Shown: positions 27,057-36,231, numbered from the stretch's first letter. The stretch: 64,000 nt of DNA from Bacillus sp. BGMRC 2118 (GCA_008364785.1 VTTJ01000002.1:62001-126000); one strand, 5' to 3'. Notes: generated by a model not told the origin, from the sequence alone. Translations and numbers: made by a program.

Positions 27057-27464
27057 ATGAGTAAAAAATCCAGTGGTTCAGATTTCGTTGCAGGGGCAGT
27101 TATTGGTGCTCTTGTAGGAGCAGCAACAGCGTTATTGTTAGCGCCTAAAGCAGGAAAGGAATTAAGAGCAGACCTAAATGAAACTGCCTCTTCAGTAAAG
27201 AGCCTTAAAACACTGACTGAAAAGGGTAGTGAATTTGCTGACGTTGCGAAAGAAAAAACGATTTCCTTAAGTCAAGTAGTAGCTGAACAGTCTTCAGCAA
27301 TCATGGATATGATTAAAGATGTAACAAATCAAACAAAACAACACAATGATGTAGATAAAGAGAAACCAGTTGAGTTATTAGAGGAAGTTTCAACAACAGC
27401 TGAAAAGTCACAAGAGGACTTTATCACGTTAAAGCCAGCAAATGAAGATAAGAATGAGTTTTAA
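27057..27464 (+). CDS. ytxH: General stress protein YtxH
   Basis: A 135-residue protein of the YtxH family: glycine/alanine-rich N-terminal membrane segment (FVAGAVIGALVGAATALLLAPKAGKELR, a glycine-zipper type anchor) and a charged amphipathic-helix tail. It follows ytxG by 16 bases with AATGAGGAGG upstream. A hairpin between ytxH and ytxJ may reduce expression of the latter. Confidence 0.9.
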   Translation: MSKKSSGSDFVAGAVIGALVGAATALLLAPKAGKELRADLNETASSVKSLKTLTEKGSEFADVAKEKTISLSQVVAEQSSAIMDMIKDVTNQTKQHNDVDKEKPVELLEEVSTTAEKSQEDFITLKPANEDKNEF

Positions 27465-27478
27465 TAATTGATTTTGAC

Positions 27479-27512
27479 AAAGGTGAAGTGGTATGATAAC
27501 TTCACCTTTTAA
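27479..27512 (+). terminator. Hairpin between ytxH and ytxJ
   Basis: AAAGGTGAAGT pairs perfectly with ACTTCACCTTT, then T residues. Likely a partial terminator or processing hairpin within the operon. Confidence 0.7.
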
Positions 27513-27517
27513 TATGG

Positions 27518-27859
27518 ATGGAGGTTTTTTTAGTGAAAGAAAGAGTATCTACGATTGAAGCGTTCGAACAAGTTGTAAAAGAAAAGAGTGAATTTCTATT
27601 CGTAAAACATAGCTTAACTTGTCCTGTAAGTGGAGCAGCGTTTGAAGAATACGAAAAATTTGCAAGGGAAAGTGAAGATGTAAATACTTATTATCTATAT
27701 GTACAAGAAGATCGCCCTTTATCAAATTATATTGCCGAAACATATTCGATCAAGCACGAATCTCCACAGGCATTGTTATTCAAAAATGGTCAAGTTGTGT
27801 GGGATGCGTCTCATTGGAAGATTACATATAAAACGTTAATGGAAAACGTAAAGAAGTAG
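27518..27859 (+). CDS. ytxJ: YtxJ, bacillithiol-system redox protein
   Basis: A 113-residue thioredoxin-fold protein with a single active-site cysteine (KHSLTCPVSGAA) and a cis-proline segment ESPQALLF. YtxJ belongs to the monothiol bacilliredoxin-like group linked to protein de-bacillithiolation. The ORF opens at GTG/TTG-like codons near 27518; the Val codon before KERVST at 27533 is an alternative start after GGAGG. The stop codon lies in a palindromic terminator. Confidence 0.88.
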   Translation: MEVFLVKERVSTIEAFEQVVKEKSEFLFVKHSLTCPVSGAAFEEYEKFARESEDVNTYYLYVQEDRPLSNYIAETYSIKHESPQALLFKNGQVVWDASHWKITYKTLMENVKK

Positions 27860-27878
27860 CCAAGTAGGCTACTTCTTT
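27850..27878. terminator. Bidirectional terminator between ytxJ and the FtsA-like gene
   Basis: AAAGAAGTAGCC pairs perfectly with GGCTACTTCTTT over a five-base loop; the ytxJ stop is inside the left arm and the convergent gene ends just to the right. Confidence 0.9.
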
Positions 27879-30017
27879 CTACGTGAATACCACATCTAAT
27901 TGATCACCAGGGGCGAGTTGTTCATGGAAGGTCACTTCTTCTCCGTTTCTTAACAGTTTAAATGGACCCACGCCAGTAGTTGGTATCGTAATATCAATAA
28001 ACCTGAATATATCCTGGAAAATGAATGGTTCTATCTTTCTATCAATTGTTTGAAGCGAGTCCTCACTATAAATCATATCCGTTTCTTGAAGAGTTACACC
28101 ATTTCTCATATATTCTGTTTTGTTTGTCGTTAATTCTACTTTTTCTCTTCTAAAGAAAACCGTGATTGAATGGAATAAAGGTGTATTTCGAACGTTGGCC
28201 ACTTCACCTAGAGTTGGTGTGGCTTTTGGTTTGATAACAATTTGGTCACCGTCTTCAATTGTTGTAGATAGTACCGTACCCGTTCCATTTTTATAAATTT
28301 CTCCACCGAATTCTTGTAACATGATGTCATTTCCATTTACTTTGAGTTGAAAGGGGAGAATGTCATGAAGTATGTCTGCATGATCATCTTCAATATACTG
28401 TTGAAGGTTTTTGGGATAGTGATATGTAATCACATCATGATCACAAATAACATCTGTACTTAATGCTAACTGATTATTCCGAAGTATACTAGCTTGTAGT
28501 ATATACCTCTCACCGTTAATATAAAAAGTCTTTGTAGGAACATCGTCAATGAGGTCTTGAATTCGAATACTCGCCGTTTCTCCATCCGATCCCTTTTCGA
28601 CAACAAGGTGATCTCCATTTTTTACACTAGATGCCAACGTACATGGCTCACCATTTTTCATTAGAGTGGGCGCGTTTCCGAACTCTCCAGGAAATGTATA
28701 ATCCTTATCATTCAGTTTAATCATAATAGCCATACCTGGTTTTCCATATAGTTTATTCACTTTAATTCCAGCAGCCAGTATACAGTCTCCAACAGTAAGT
28801 TGTTTCATATCAAATAATCGTACGGGGCGTTCATTTACATAAACAGTTAAGTAGTGAACGGGGCTTTGCTTAGCAGCAATTGCAATCCCAATCGGAGTTA
28901 CAAGCTCAGGTCCTTGATATAAATGATCTGGTAAGTGCAGGTGTTGAATGGCATCAATACCTCGTATAGCAACCCTGTTTTCCGGAAGTTCTAACATGTT
29001 GGCAATGCGTTTTGTCAGTTCTGGTGTTAAACTCCCACCGCCAACTAACATAACAGCCTTTGGTGGCTTTTTATTTAATTTTAAAATTTCCTGGCATATC
29101 GAATGTGCGAGTTTATTAATTGAATCAGAAATTTGCCTAACTACGGCTTCTTTCGTAACTTCGGTTTCAAATCCGAGAATGTCTTGAATGATAATAGAAT
29201 CTTGCCTAATTAACTCTCGTTTAGCTTTCTCTGCTAGTGGAAAATCCAATAAAAACTCATCACTAATAGATTCAGTGATTTCGTCGCCTGCTACAGGTAC
29301 CATACCGTATGCGATCACTGTACCACTATCTGTAATGGCAATATCTGATGTACCGGCACCAATATCAACAAGGGCAACATTTAGTCGTCTCATTGATGGC
29401 GGAACTAACACATTAATCGCTGCGATTGGTTCTAATGTTAATGCATCCATTTCTAGACCAGCACGATGCAGTGCGCTTATTAAAGACTCAACAACGATCT
29501 TAGGTAAAAACGTAGCAATAATTTCAACTGATGCATCACGACCTTGCTGATCAACAAGATTCCCGATTTCTTCTTGATCCAGATAGTAATGAATCACTGA
29601 ATAACCAACACAATAATAATGATGACTATTTTCATCATCATATTTGGAAGCTAATAGATGCTGTGCTTGTTGAACTGCACTTAATTCAAGATGGAGGATA
29701 TCTTCCTTTTGTATGTATGGTTTATTTTTAATATCTATTGTTACAGTTGCCCGTTCAGTTCGTAAGGCGCGACCTGCTGCAGCAACACAAACCTTCGTAA
29801 GGGGACCGTGCTTTTCTTCTAACTGTTCTTTTACTTTAGAAATGACCTTAGATACCGATTGTACATCATGTATTTGGCCATCTACCATGGAACGTTCTGT
29901 ATGTTCAATTGATAATAAATCAATAACCTCATAAGTATGATTTGTTTCTTGTAAGATAAGACCAACAACAGACCTTGTCCCAATGTCTAGTGCAAATATG
30001 AATGATTGTTCTTCCAA
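27879..30017 (-). CDS. FtsA/PilM-like actin-fold ATPase with long C-terminal repeat region
   Basis: A 712-residue protein. Residues 1-385 form an FtsA/PilM/HSP70-type actin fold: phosphate-1 FALDIGTRSVVG, the FtsA-like GQIHDVQSVSKVI (1C-like subdomain), phosphate-2 VALVDIGAGTSDIAI (near 215-228) and adenosine motif VMLVGGGSLTPEL (322-334). Residues about 390-712 hold several modules of a shared pattern, an Asn-Gly-Glu turn followed by a Gly-Asp-x-(Leu/Ile)-x-Val strand (at about 454-474, 576-595, 690-711), resembling beta-grasp/SLBB folds. It lacks the FtsA C-terminal membrane helix, so it is not cell-division FtsA. Some Bacillaceae carry such proteins annotated as FtsA-domain proteins; role unknown. 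Confidence 0.8.
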   Translation of the reverse strand: MEEQSFIFALDIGTRSVVGLILQETNHTYEVIDLLSIEHTERSMVDGQIHDVQSVSKVISKVKEQLEEKHGPLTKVCVAAAGRALRTERATVTIDIKNKPYIQKEDILHLELSAVQQAQHLLASKYDDENSHHYYCVGYSVIHYYLDQEEIGNLVDQQGRDASVEIIATFLPKIVVESLISALHRAGLEMDALTLEPIAAINVLVPPSMRRLNVALVDIGAGTSDIAITDSGTVIAYGMVPVAGDEITESISDEFLLDFPLAEKAKRELIRQDSIIIQDILGFETEVTKEAVVRQISDSINKLAHSICQEILKLNKKPPKAVMLVGGGSLTPELTKRIANMLELPENRVAIRGIDAIQHLHLPDHLYQGPELVTPIGIAIAAKQSPVHYLTVYVNERPVRLFDMKQLTVGDCILAAGIKVNKLYGKPGMAIMIKLNDKDYTFPGEFGNAPTLMKNGEPCTLASSVKNGDHLVVEKGSDGETASIRIQDLIDDVPTKTFYINGERYILQASILRNNQLALSTDVICDHDVITYHYPKNLQQYIEDDHADILHDILPFQLKVNGNDIMLQEFGGEIYKNGTGTVLSTTIEDGDQIVIKPKATPTLGEVANVRNTPLFHSITVFFRREKVELTTNKTEYMRNGVTLQETDMIYSEDSLQTIDRKIEPFIFQDIFRFIDITIPTTGVGPFKLLRNGEEVTFHEQLAPGDQLDVVFT

Positions 30018-30619
30018 GTGAGCTTCACCTTCTCATAGTTAGTACATAAAATACATTTTCTTGTTACTCTCTTATTGCCTAATAGGAAAACCTAATTTTT
30101 ATAGAAGGATTCTTACCGTTCCCACTGGCGCAAACTTTTCTTAATAGAATTTGCGAATATTGGGCAAATAAGTCCAGTAAAAACCTGATTAGTTATGGTC
30201 AAAAGATAATTGGTAACTAAGCATTTCCAAAGGATAACCTAAGACGGACAAACCCTCGTTGGATAAAGTTTTGCTTTATCGCTTAAAAGCGTTCAATTAT
30301 TAAAGCGAAAGTAAGTGACAACTAAACTTGTTTCGTTTATAATTATTCTAATTATCCCGTTCTAATTGTCTCTATATCTCCCATTCGAACTTTTATTGAT
30401 ACCGAGAAAGCTTATGTGGGAGATAAGTGACAGTAACAACCCGATTGGTTCGGGCCAACAGGATGTTGGTCACTTAGGTGTTGCCACAGGACGTGGCGAA
30501 TGTAACCTAAGTTCCTGTTCTAATCAGTGGGTATAAGGAAACCCCACTGATTGAAGATTCACTTCATAAGAAATGTACCACACTTTCGGCTTTAGATAAA
30601 TATAGAGAGGAATGATTAG
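30018..30619. other. 602-bp intergenic region between the FtsA-like gene and aroA
   Basis: No convincing gene. The right half (about 30424-30560) is a highly structured element described separately. The left half is AT-rich with small hairpins, for example GATAAAG/CTTTATC near 30261-30279 and CGCTTAAAAGCG near 30279-30290. It must also contain the promoters of both divergent genes. Confidence 0.5.
30424..30560 (+). ncRNA. Candidate structured RNA or repeat element upstream of aroA
   Basis: Four consecutive hairpins: CCCGA/TCGGG (30440-30454); CCAAC/GTTGG with loop AGGAT (30455-30469); CTTAGGT/ACCTAAG (30473-30479 with 30505-30511) enclosing GCCAC/GTGGC with loop AGGAC (30483-30497); and AATCAGTGGG/CCCACTGATT (30522-30531 with 30543-30552). 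TCCTGTT at 30513-30519 is the exact complement of AACAGGA in hairpin 2, so an alternative pairing is possible. Orientation is assumed to be that of aroA, whose ATG lies 60 bases downstream. It could be a leader RNA, a small RNA or a mobile palindromic repeat. Confidence 0.5.
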
Positions 30620-31696
30620 ATGAGTAATGTTCAGTTAGATTCATTAAGAGCCCAGTTAGAGGATGTAAATTTAAAGCTATTATCTCTATTAAATGAAAGA
30701 GCACAAATCGTAAAAGATATAGGAAAAGTAAAAGAAACGTCTGGTGTTAATCGATTTGACCCAGTACGTGAAAGATATATGCTAGATCGAATTGCCGAGT
30801 TAAACGAAGGTCCTTTTGAAACGTCAACATTGCAGCATATATTCAAGGAAATCTTCAAAGCAAGCTTAGAGCTTCAAGAGGATGATCATAGAAAAGCATT
30901 ACTCGTCTCGAGAAAGAAAAAGCCTGACAATACAATTGTAAATTTAAAAGGGGAATTAATTGGAGATGGAAATCCTCATTTCATTTTTGGTCCATGTTCT
31001 GTAGAGAGCTATGAACAAACAGCGAAGGTTGCTGAAGCTGTGAAAAAACAAGGATTAAAATTACTACGTGGTGGGGCATTTAAACCAAGAACTTCTCCAT
31101 ATGACTTCCAAGGGCTTGGTCTTGAAGGATTAAAAATATTGAAGCAGGTAGCTACAGAGTATGATTTAGCAGTAATCAGTGAGATTGTGAATCCGGCAGA
31201 TATTGAGATGGCAATTGATTACATTGATGTCATTCAGATTGGTGCACGTAACATGCAAAATTTTGAATTATTGAAGGCAGCAGGCTCTGTTAATAAACCT
31301 GTTTTATTAAAGAGAGGGATTTCTGCTACTATTGAAGAATTTATTAATGCAGCAGAATATATTATCTCAAAGGGTAATGGACAAATTATCTTATGTGAGC
31401 GTGGAATTCGTACGTACGAAAGAGCAACAAGGAATACATTAGATATCTCGGCTGTTCCAATCCTGAAAAAAGAAACACACCTTCCAGTTATGGTAGACGT
31501 GACTCACTCTACTGGAAGAAGAGACCTACTACTTCCAGCTGCAAAAGCAGCACTTGCAATCGGTGCAGACGGAATTATGGCTGAAGTACATCCAGACCCG
31601 GCAGTTGCTTTATCAGACTCAGCTCAACAAATGAACATTGATGAATTCAATCATTTTATTTCTGAGTTACGCAGCACATCATATGTAAGAGTATAG
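30620..31696 (+). CDS. aroA: Bifunctional chorismate mutase / DAHP synthase
   Basis: First enzyme of aromatic amino-acid synthesis: condenses PEP and erythrose-4-phosphate, with an N-terminal AroQ-type chorismate mutase (residues 1-90; [29 protein letters not shown]) acting as allosteric prephenate/chorismate sensor. DAHP synthase motifs (type I beta) are present: [51 protein letters not shown], and [14 protein letters not shown]. 358 residues, the usual length. RBS AGAGAGGAATG. Terminator downstream. Confidence 0.97.
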   Translation: MSNVQLDSLRAQLEDVNLKLLSLLNERAQIVKDIGKVKETSGVNRFDPVRERYMLDRIAELNEGPFETSTLQHIFKEIFKASLELQEDDHRKALLVSRKKKPDNTIVNLKGELIGDGNPHFIFGPCSVESYEQTAKVAEAVKKQGLKLLRGGAFKPRTSPYDFQGLGLEGLKILKQVATEYDLAVISEIVNPADIEMAIDYIDVIQIGARNMQNFELLKAAGSVNKPVLLKRGISATIEEFINAAEYIISKGNGQIILCERGIRTYERATRNTLDISAVPILKKETHLPVMVDVTHSTGRRDLLLPAAKAALAIGADGIMAEVHPDPAVALSDSAQQMNIDEFNHFISELRSTSYVRV

Positions 31697-31702
31697 AATC
31701 GT

Positions 31703-31735
31703 AAACCTTCCATAGTAAAGTGGGAGGTTTTTTTA
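31703..31735 (+). terminator. aroA terminator
   Basis: AAACCTTCCA pairs with TGGGAGGTTT (one G-T pair), eight-base loop, T tail. Confidence 0.85.
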
Positions 31736-31965
31736 GAATAAATGTAGTAGTAAAACCAGTGTATTTCATGTGAGAGAGCCAACTATTTCTAAGATTTATC
31801 TTTTTATTGGTTAATTCATGAAAACTATGTGAAAACTTATCAAAAAGCATAGATTAACATTGCGATTGCCAGGCGAGTAGTAGTATCATTAATAAATATA
31901 TATTTTCTATCCCAAAATAACTTATTCATTACATAGACAGGTAAAAAAATCATAAAGGAGGAATC

Positions 31966-32970
31966 GTGATGAACGTAACAATTTACGATGTTGCAAGAGA
32001 AGCTAATGTGTCCATGGCAACCGTTTCCCGTGTTGTAAACGGGAACCCAAATGTAAAACCAACCACTAGAAAGAAAGTGTTAGAAACAATCGAGCGTCTA
32101 GGCTATCGACCTAATGCAGTCGCAAGAGGTCTAGCTAGCAAGAAGACAACTACAGTGGGGGTTATTATTCCTGATATCTCCAGCATCTTCTTTGCCGAGC
32201 TGGCTCGTGGTATTGAAGATATTGCGACCATGTACAAGTACAATATTATCTTAAGTAACTCTGACCAAAATAAAGACAAAGAGCTTCACTTATTAAATAC
32301 GATGCTTGGAAAACAAGTAGATGGTATCGTCTTCATGGGAGGTAACATTACGGAAGAGCATGTTGAGGAATTTAAGAAATCCCCTGTTCCAATTGTACTC
32401 GCAGCTACTTTGGAAGAAAGCAATCAAACACCATCTGTGAACATTGATTACAAACAAGCTGCATTTGATGCAGTAAAGGGCTTGCTGGATGCTGGCCATA
32501 CAGATGTTGCCTTTGTTTCTGGGCCACTTCATGACTTAATTAATAAAAATGAGAAATTAGCGGGATATCGTGAAGCAATAGAAAGTGCAGGCTTACAGTA
32601 TAAAGAAGAATATGTAATTGAAGGTGACTATTCGTATGACTCAGCTATTGAAGCCTACGAAAAGCTCTCGGAACTTCCAAAACAACCATCTGCTGTATTC
32701 GTAGCAACAGATGAAATGGCGCTTGGTATCATCCATGGTGCACAAGATGCCGGCAAGTCCATACCAGCGGACTTAGAGGTAATCGGCTTTGATAACACAC
32801 GTTTAGCAACAATGGTTCGACCTCAGCTGACAACTGTCGTTCAACCAATGTACGACATTGGTGCAGTTTCAATGAGACTATTAACAAAATACATGAACAA
32901 AGAACAGGTAGAAGAGCATAATGTCGTACTACCACACCGTATTGAATATCGTAAATCAACGAAACACTAG
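31966..32970 (+). CDS. ccpA: Catabolite control protein A
   Basis: LacI/GalR-family master regulator of carbon catabolite control. With HPr-Ser-P it binds cre sites. 334 residues: HTH and hinge [20 protein letters not shown] to [10 protein letters not shown] (1-60, with the DNA-contacting hinge helix), then a periplasmic-binding-like core ([55 protein letters not shown]). Almost identical to B. subtilis CcpA at the N-terminus. Starts GTG 31966 or ATG 31969 after AAAGGAGG. Candidate cre targets occur here at acuA and megL. Confidence 0.97.
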   Translation: MMNVTIYDVAREANVSMATVSRVVNGNPNVKPTTRKKVLETIERLGYRPNAVARGLASKKTTTVGVIIPDISSIFFAELARGIEDIATMYKYNIILSNSDQNKDKELHLLNTMLGKQVDGIVFMGGNITEEHVEEFKKSPVPIVLAATLEESNQTPSVNIDYKQAAFDAVKGLLDAGHTDVAFVSGPLHDLINKNEKLAGYREAIESAGLQYKEEYVIEGDYSYDSAIEAYEKLSELPKQPSAVFVATDEMALGIIHGAQDAGKSIPADLEVIGFDNTRLATMVRPQLTTVVQPMYDIGAVSMRLLTKYMNKEQVEEHNVVLPHRIEYRKSTKH

Positions 32971-32981
32971 AGATAATAAAA

Positions 32982-33168
32982 GGGTCTTTTCGTATAGGTT
33001 TTTGCTTTAAGTAAAAATCCCAAAAGACTGATTTTTACCTTAGTATTTAGATACTTCTATACATGAAGAGAGCTGCTCTTTTTCTAATTCAACCTCAGGA
33101 TTGCTTCTAAAACTGGCTGTACCCCCAAAATAAATGTACGAAAATCAACGAAGTTTTAGAAAAGTGCC
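32982..33168 (+). repeat. MITE-like dispersed element, copy B (full length)
   Basis: About 187 bp. It starts GGTCTTTTCGTATAGG and ends TTTTAGAAAAGTGCC, giving imperfect terminal inverted repeats (GG-CTTTTC type). It contains the hairpin GTAAAAATC-CCAAAAGACT-GATTTTTAC, the block TTCTATACATGAAGAGAG, and TTCTAAAACTGGCTGTAC. Copy C at 52177-52362 (reverse orientation) matches from end to end. Confidence 0.75.
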
Positions 33169-33172
33169 TAAT

Positions 33173-33209
33173 AAAAAGACCAAATCGAATATGATTTGTT
33201 CTTTTTTTG
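33173..33209 (+). terminator. Terminator-like hairpin downstream of the ccpA-side MITE
   Basis: AAAAAGACCAAATC pairs with GATTTGTTCTTTTT around GAATAT, with a T run. It may be the original ccpA terminator displaced by the element. Confidence 0.65.
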
Positions 33210-33371
33210 TTTCTAGGAATAAATGGATCAGTGGTCACTTGTGTTTTCCTAGGTGAATAAGCACCTCAATTTACTAACTCCCTATTCATGGTAGTAGAAA
33301 TCTAATTAAATCTACTTATGCATACTATTATTTCGGGCGATAGATTCATATTTCAATTAAGATGATGAATC

Positions 33372-33456
33372 ATTCGCCGAATGTCACTTGTTATTCGGCG
33401 AGTGTTACTGAGAATTCGACGATATTTTAGAAACTATTCAACGCTATGTAACTTAT
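33372..33456. repeat. 21-bp degenerate tandem array (ATTCGGCGA type), copy 1
   Basis: ATTCGCCGA, ATTCGGCGA, ATTCGACGA and ATTCAACGC begin at 33372, 33393, 33414 and 33436, a spacing of 21, 21 and 22 bp. The same motif and period recur at 54092-54278. Confidence 0.7.
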
Positions 33457-33575
33457 TTAACAGTTTGTCAATGTAATCTGGCGAAATCTTCATTTTTAGG
33501 GGAACAAACCTAATTAATATGTTACGAAACCGACATTTAACTGGCACTAATTTACATACTGTAGGCAAACCTCGA

Positions 33576-35033
33576 TTACTTCTTTAGTAACATCCTAATA
33601 ATCCCCGCAAGCTTCGTTAAACCACTTTCTAACTGTTCTATAGAAGCGTAGGCATAAGACAACCGTAAATGTTGATGTGAATGTGGGTCATATAGATTTC
33701 CGGGATTTAACAGAATGCCTTCTTTTAAGGCAGTGTCAAATAAGACTCTTAATGAAATGGTTTCAGGAAGACGCAACCAAATATAAAAACCTCCGGCAGG
33801 CTTTTGCCATTCTGCAATTCCGTTAAACTTCTCTTCTAACACTTTTAGTGCGAGATCCCTCCTGATTCGCAGGGAGTGACGCATTTGATCCAGGTGTACA
33901 TTGTAATAGCCACTAGATAAAAATTCGGCTACTGTCCATTGAGATAAAGAACTTGCACCATAATCAGTTTGCATTTTGATATCAGCTAAACGGTTTATAA
34001 CTGGCTCAGGTCCAACTACCCATCCAATACGTAAACCAGGACTCAATGATTTAGAAAAACTGCCTATATACAGAACAGACCCATTTTTATCCAATGACTT
34101 GATAGGTACAGGAGGAGGTGTATCTAACCAAAGTTCTCGGTAGACGTCATCTTCAACAATCGGTAACTGAACGTCTTCACAAACTTGCAATAATGTTTGA
34201 CGTCTATTCAACGCCATCACATAGCCAGTTGGGTTATGAAAAGTCGGATTCGTGTACAGCAGTGAACCATCTAGCTTTTTCTTCTGTTGTTTAATGTACT
34301 GTGTGTCAACCCCTTCTGAATCAAGAGGAACACTGTGCAGTCCTATACCGGCAGACTGGAATACATGAAGAGAACGTAAATAGGATGGTCGTTCTAAGAA
34401 AATAGAGGAACCTCTTTTTAACAATCCTAACGAAATGAGTTGAAAGGCTTGTAATGCCCCAGAAACTATTAAAATACTACTAGGTGAGGCGTTGATACCA
34501 ATAGATTGTAAATATAGACTTATTTGTTCTCTTAAAGATAGTAATCCTTTCTCTTCTTCATATCCAAGGGATTGTATTTTACCAGTTATGCGTTGTAGAA
34601 TTTCAGACATCATCTCCTGCGGGTATAACTCGGGTGAAGGTTCACCTGTTCCTAATCGTATGAAATGGGGGAGGGGCTCTATTTTATGAATCTCTTGAAT
34701 GGTTGGTAGATTCGGGCGATAACTTCCCGTGGTTACAAAGTTGCTCCAATCAGTCGGCTGATTAGATGTAAGGAGAGACCATACATTGTTTTTTACCTTT
34801 GTTCCTTTTCCGCTTTTTGCTTCTAATAGTCCATCTGCAATTAGCTCATCGAAGGCAAGTACAACAGTACTTCTGTTCACACAAAATAGTTCAGCAAGTT
34901 TTCGTTGAGAAGGAATGATGGTCCCAACTGGCCACTCTCCCTGTTCAATCTTCTTCTGTATATATTGTTTAATTTGTATATAAATCGGTGTTGCTAATGT
35001 TTTATCAGGTCTCCAGCTAATTTCAACTAACAT
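33576..35033 (-). CDS. MocR/PdxR-type GntR regulator with aminotransferase domain
   Basis: PLP-dependent transcription factor of about 485 residues. N-terminal GntR winged HTH (residues about 10-80: YIQIKQYIQKKIEQGEWPVGTIIPSQRKLAELF, NRSTVVLAFDELIADGLL), a linker, then a fold-type I aminotransferase-like domain with the PLP lysine in YIGSFSKSLSPGLRIGW and substrate-arginine region HLRLSYAY. Such proteins typically sense PLP or an amino compound and control the divergent neighbour. The start is at Met-Leu-Val-Glu, preceded by GAGGGGAA; the frame extends 56 codons further into the divergent gene without support. Target likely the GNAT gene at 35181. Confidence 0.88.
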   Translation of the reverse strand: MLVEISWRPDKTLATPIYIQIKQYIQKKIEQGEWPVGTIIPSQRKLAELFCVNRSTVVLAFDELIADGLLEAKSGKGTKVKNNVWSLLTSNQPTDWSNFVTTGSYRPNLPTIQEIHKIEPLPHFIRLGTGEPSPELYPQEMMSEILQRITGKIQSLGYEEEKGLLSLREQISLYLQSIGINASPSSILIVSGALQAFQLISLGLLKRGSSIFLERPSYLRSLHVFQSAGIGLHSVPLDSEGVDTQYIKQQKKKLDGSLLYTNPTFHNPTGYVMALNRRQTLLQVCEDVQLPIVEDDVYRELWLDTPPPVPIKSLDKNGSVLYIGSFSKSLSPGLRIGWVVGPEPVINRLADIKMQTDYGASSLSQWTVAEFLSSGYYNVHLDQMRHSLRIRRDLALKVLEEKFNGIAEWQKPAGGFYIWLRLPETISLRVLFDTALKEGILLNPGNLYDPHSHQHLRLSYAYASIEQLESGLTKLAGIIRMLLKK

Positions 35034-35180
35034 TCTGATTCCCCTCGTTCTTGTGTATGTTAATTCTATTATAAATTGTTTGATGTAATGGTTGGTAAAG
35101 AACTTTTTTAATGGATGGGTTAAAACTGGAATTGATGCTGTATCATTGTAATTAATTATACAATTAGGGGAGAAAAATAG
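35034..35180. promoter_or_regulatory. Divergent MocR/GNAT promoter region with imperfect palindrome
   Basis: The 147-bp spacer contains TTGTAATTAATTATACAA at 35146-35163, an imperfect palindrome directly before the GNAT ribosome site, suitable for an operator. Direct-repeat-like TTTGATGTAATGG and TGATGCTGTATCATTG also occur; MocR operators are usually direct repeats. Confidence 0.4.
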
Positions 35181-36098
35181 ATGAAATTTAACGTAAAACA
35201 TCCTACATTAGCAGATGCAAAAGCAGTTACTGAATTAGTGGCATTATGCGATATCGCAGAAATCGGAGAACCTGACATTACACTGTCAGATGTACTGGAT
35301 ATGTGGAGTGCCATTCAAATTGAAACAGATGCATGGATTGTGTTATCGAATATTAATGAACTGATAGGATACGGCTTTGTTGAAGTGACAGGAGCGAACA
35401 GAATGGATACTTGTATATTTGTCCATCCTCAATATAAAAATCAGGGGATCGGTTCCCTCTTGCTAAAATTAGTTGAAGAAAGAGCGAATATATTAGCGAC
35501 AGGTACAAAAGGTGAACAAAAGTTAATGAATCAACTTTCCTTTACTAATACAGCAGCAAGGATGCTTGTTGAAGCGAATGGATATCAATTTAGCAGGCTA
35601 TACGAACGGATGAAAATTGAGTTAAAGGGTCTTCCGGCTCAGCCCGATTTACCTGAGGGATTCATATTACAAACTTTTCAACCTGATCATGATGAAGAAA
35701 GTTTATTTTCAATATATGATGAAACTTTTCGAGATACATGGGGATATACAAAAAAGGAATCCTCTACTTGGATGTCACAAAAGAAAGGAGACAGTTACGA
35801 TCCCAAGCTTTGGTTTATTATTTGGAAGGAGTCAGAACCAGTAGGATTTTTGATGAGTAGATTACAAGAAGATGGATTATTCATAGATTTATTAGGTGTA
35901 AAGCGTAAATATAGGAAGCTTGGAATGGGGAAGGCTTTACTGCTTCATACCTTTAGAATTGCTTTTCAACACAAGCAAAATACCATTCTATTGTATGTTG
36001 ACAGTGACAGTCTAACAAATGCAAATCGCCTCTATCAGCAAGTAGGTATGAGACCACACTCTCAAACAGCAGTTTATATGAAGAAACTTTCTACTTAA
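35181..36098 (+). CDS. Double GNAT-domain acetyltransferase
   Basis: A 305-residue protein with two GNAT folds. The first (1-150) has an acetyl-CoA loop FVHPQYKNQGIGSLLLKLV; the second (155-300) has LLGVKRKYRKLGMGKALLLHTFRIA. Both pyrophosphate-binding loops (Q/RxxGxG/A) look intact. Similar to mycothiol-synthase-like tandem GNATs in layout, but the substrate is unknown. RBS AGGGGAG. It is divergent from a MocR-type regulator and likely controlled by it. Confidence 0.85.
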   Translation: MKFNVKHPTLADAKAVTELVALCDIAEIGEPDITLSDVLDMWSAIQIETDAWIVLSNINELIGYGFVEVTGANRMDTCIFVHPQYKNQGIGSLLLKLVEERANILATGTKGEQKLMNQLSFTNTAARMLVEANGYQFSRLYERMKIELKGLPAQPDLPEGFILQTFQPDHDEESLFSIYDETFRDTWGYTKKESSTWMSQKKGDSYDPKLWFIIWKESEPVGFLMSRLQEDGLFIDLLGVKRKYRKLGMGKALLLHTFRIAFQHKQNTILLYVDSDSLTNANRLYQQVGMRPHSQTAVYMKKLST

Positions 36099-36103
36099 TG
36101 ATG

Positions 36104-36134
36104 AACCATCACAATATCTTGTGGTGGTTTTTAC
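36104..36134 (+). terminator. Terminator of the GNAT gene
   Basis: AACCATCACAA pairs with TTGTGGTGGTT (one G-T pair) over a four-base loop, then T residues. Confidence 0.8.
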
Positions 36135-36231
36135 ATTTGTAGGAGGATTTGTCAAAAGGATATGGATAGCTCAAAGCATCGTAATAATTGCATTGACTAT
36201 TAATACAACTCGTATGTGATGATTTTTTTCT

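Larger units (their letters stand above)
32971..33575. other. Intergenic region after ccpA
   Basis: No gene in 605 bp. In order: full MITE-like element copy B, a terminator-like hairpin, about 160 bp of unremarkable AT-rich DNA, a 21-bp degenerate tandem array, and about 120 bp before the 3' end of the MocR gene. In B. subtilis motP-motS follow ccpA; no trace of them is visible here. Confidence 0.6.

Noticed and set aside
35034-35201. 56-residue N-terminal extension of the MocR protein
   Set aside because: It runs through the divergent promoter and start of the GNAT gene; a good ribosome site precedes the Met codon at 35033.
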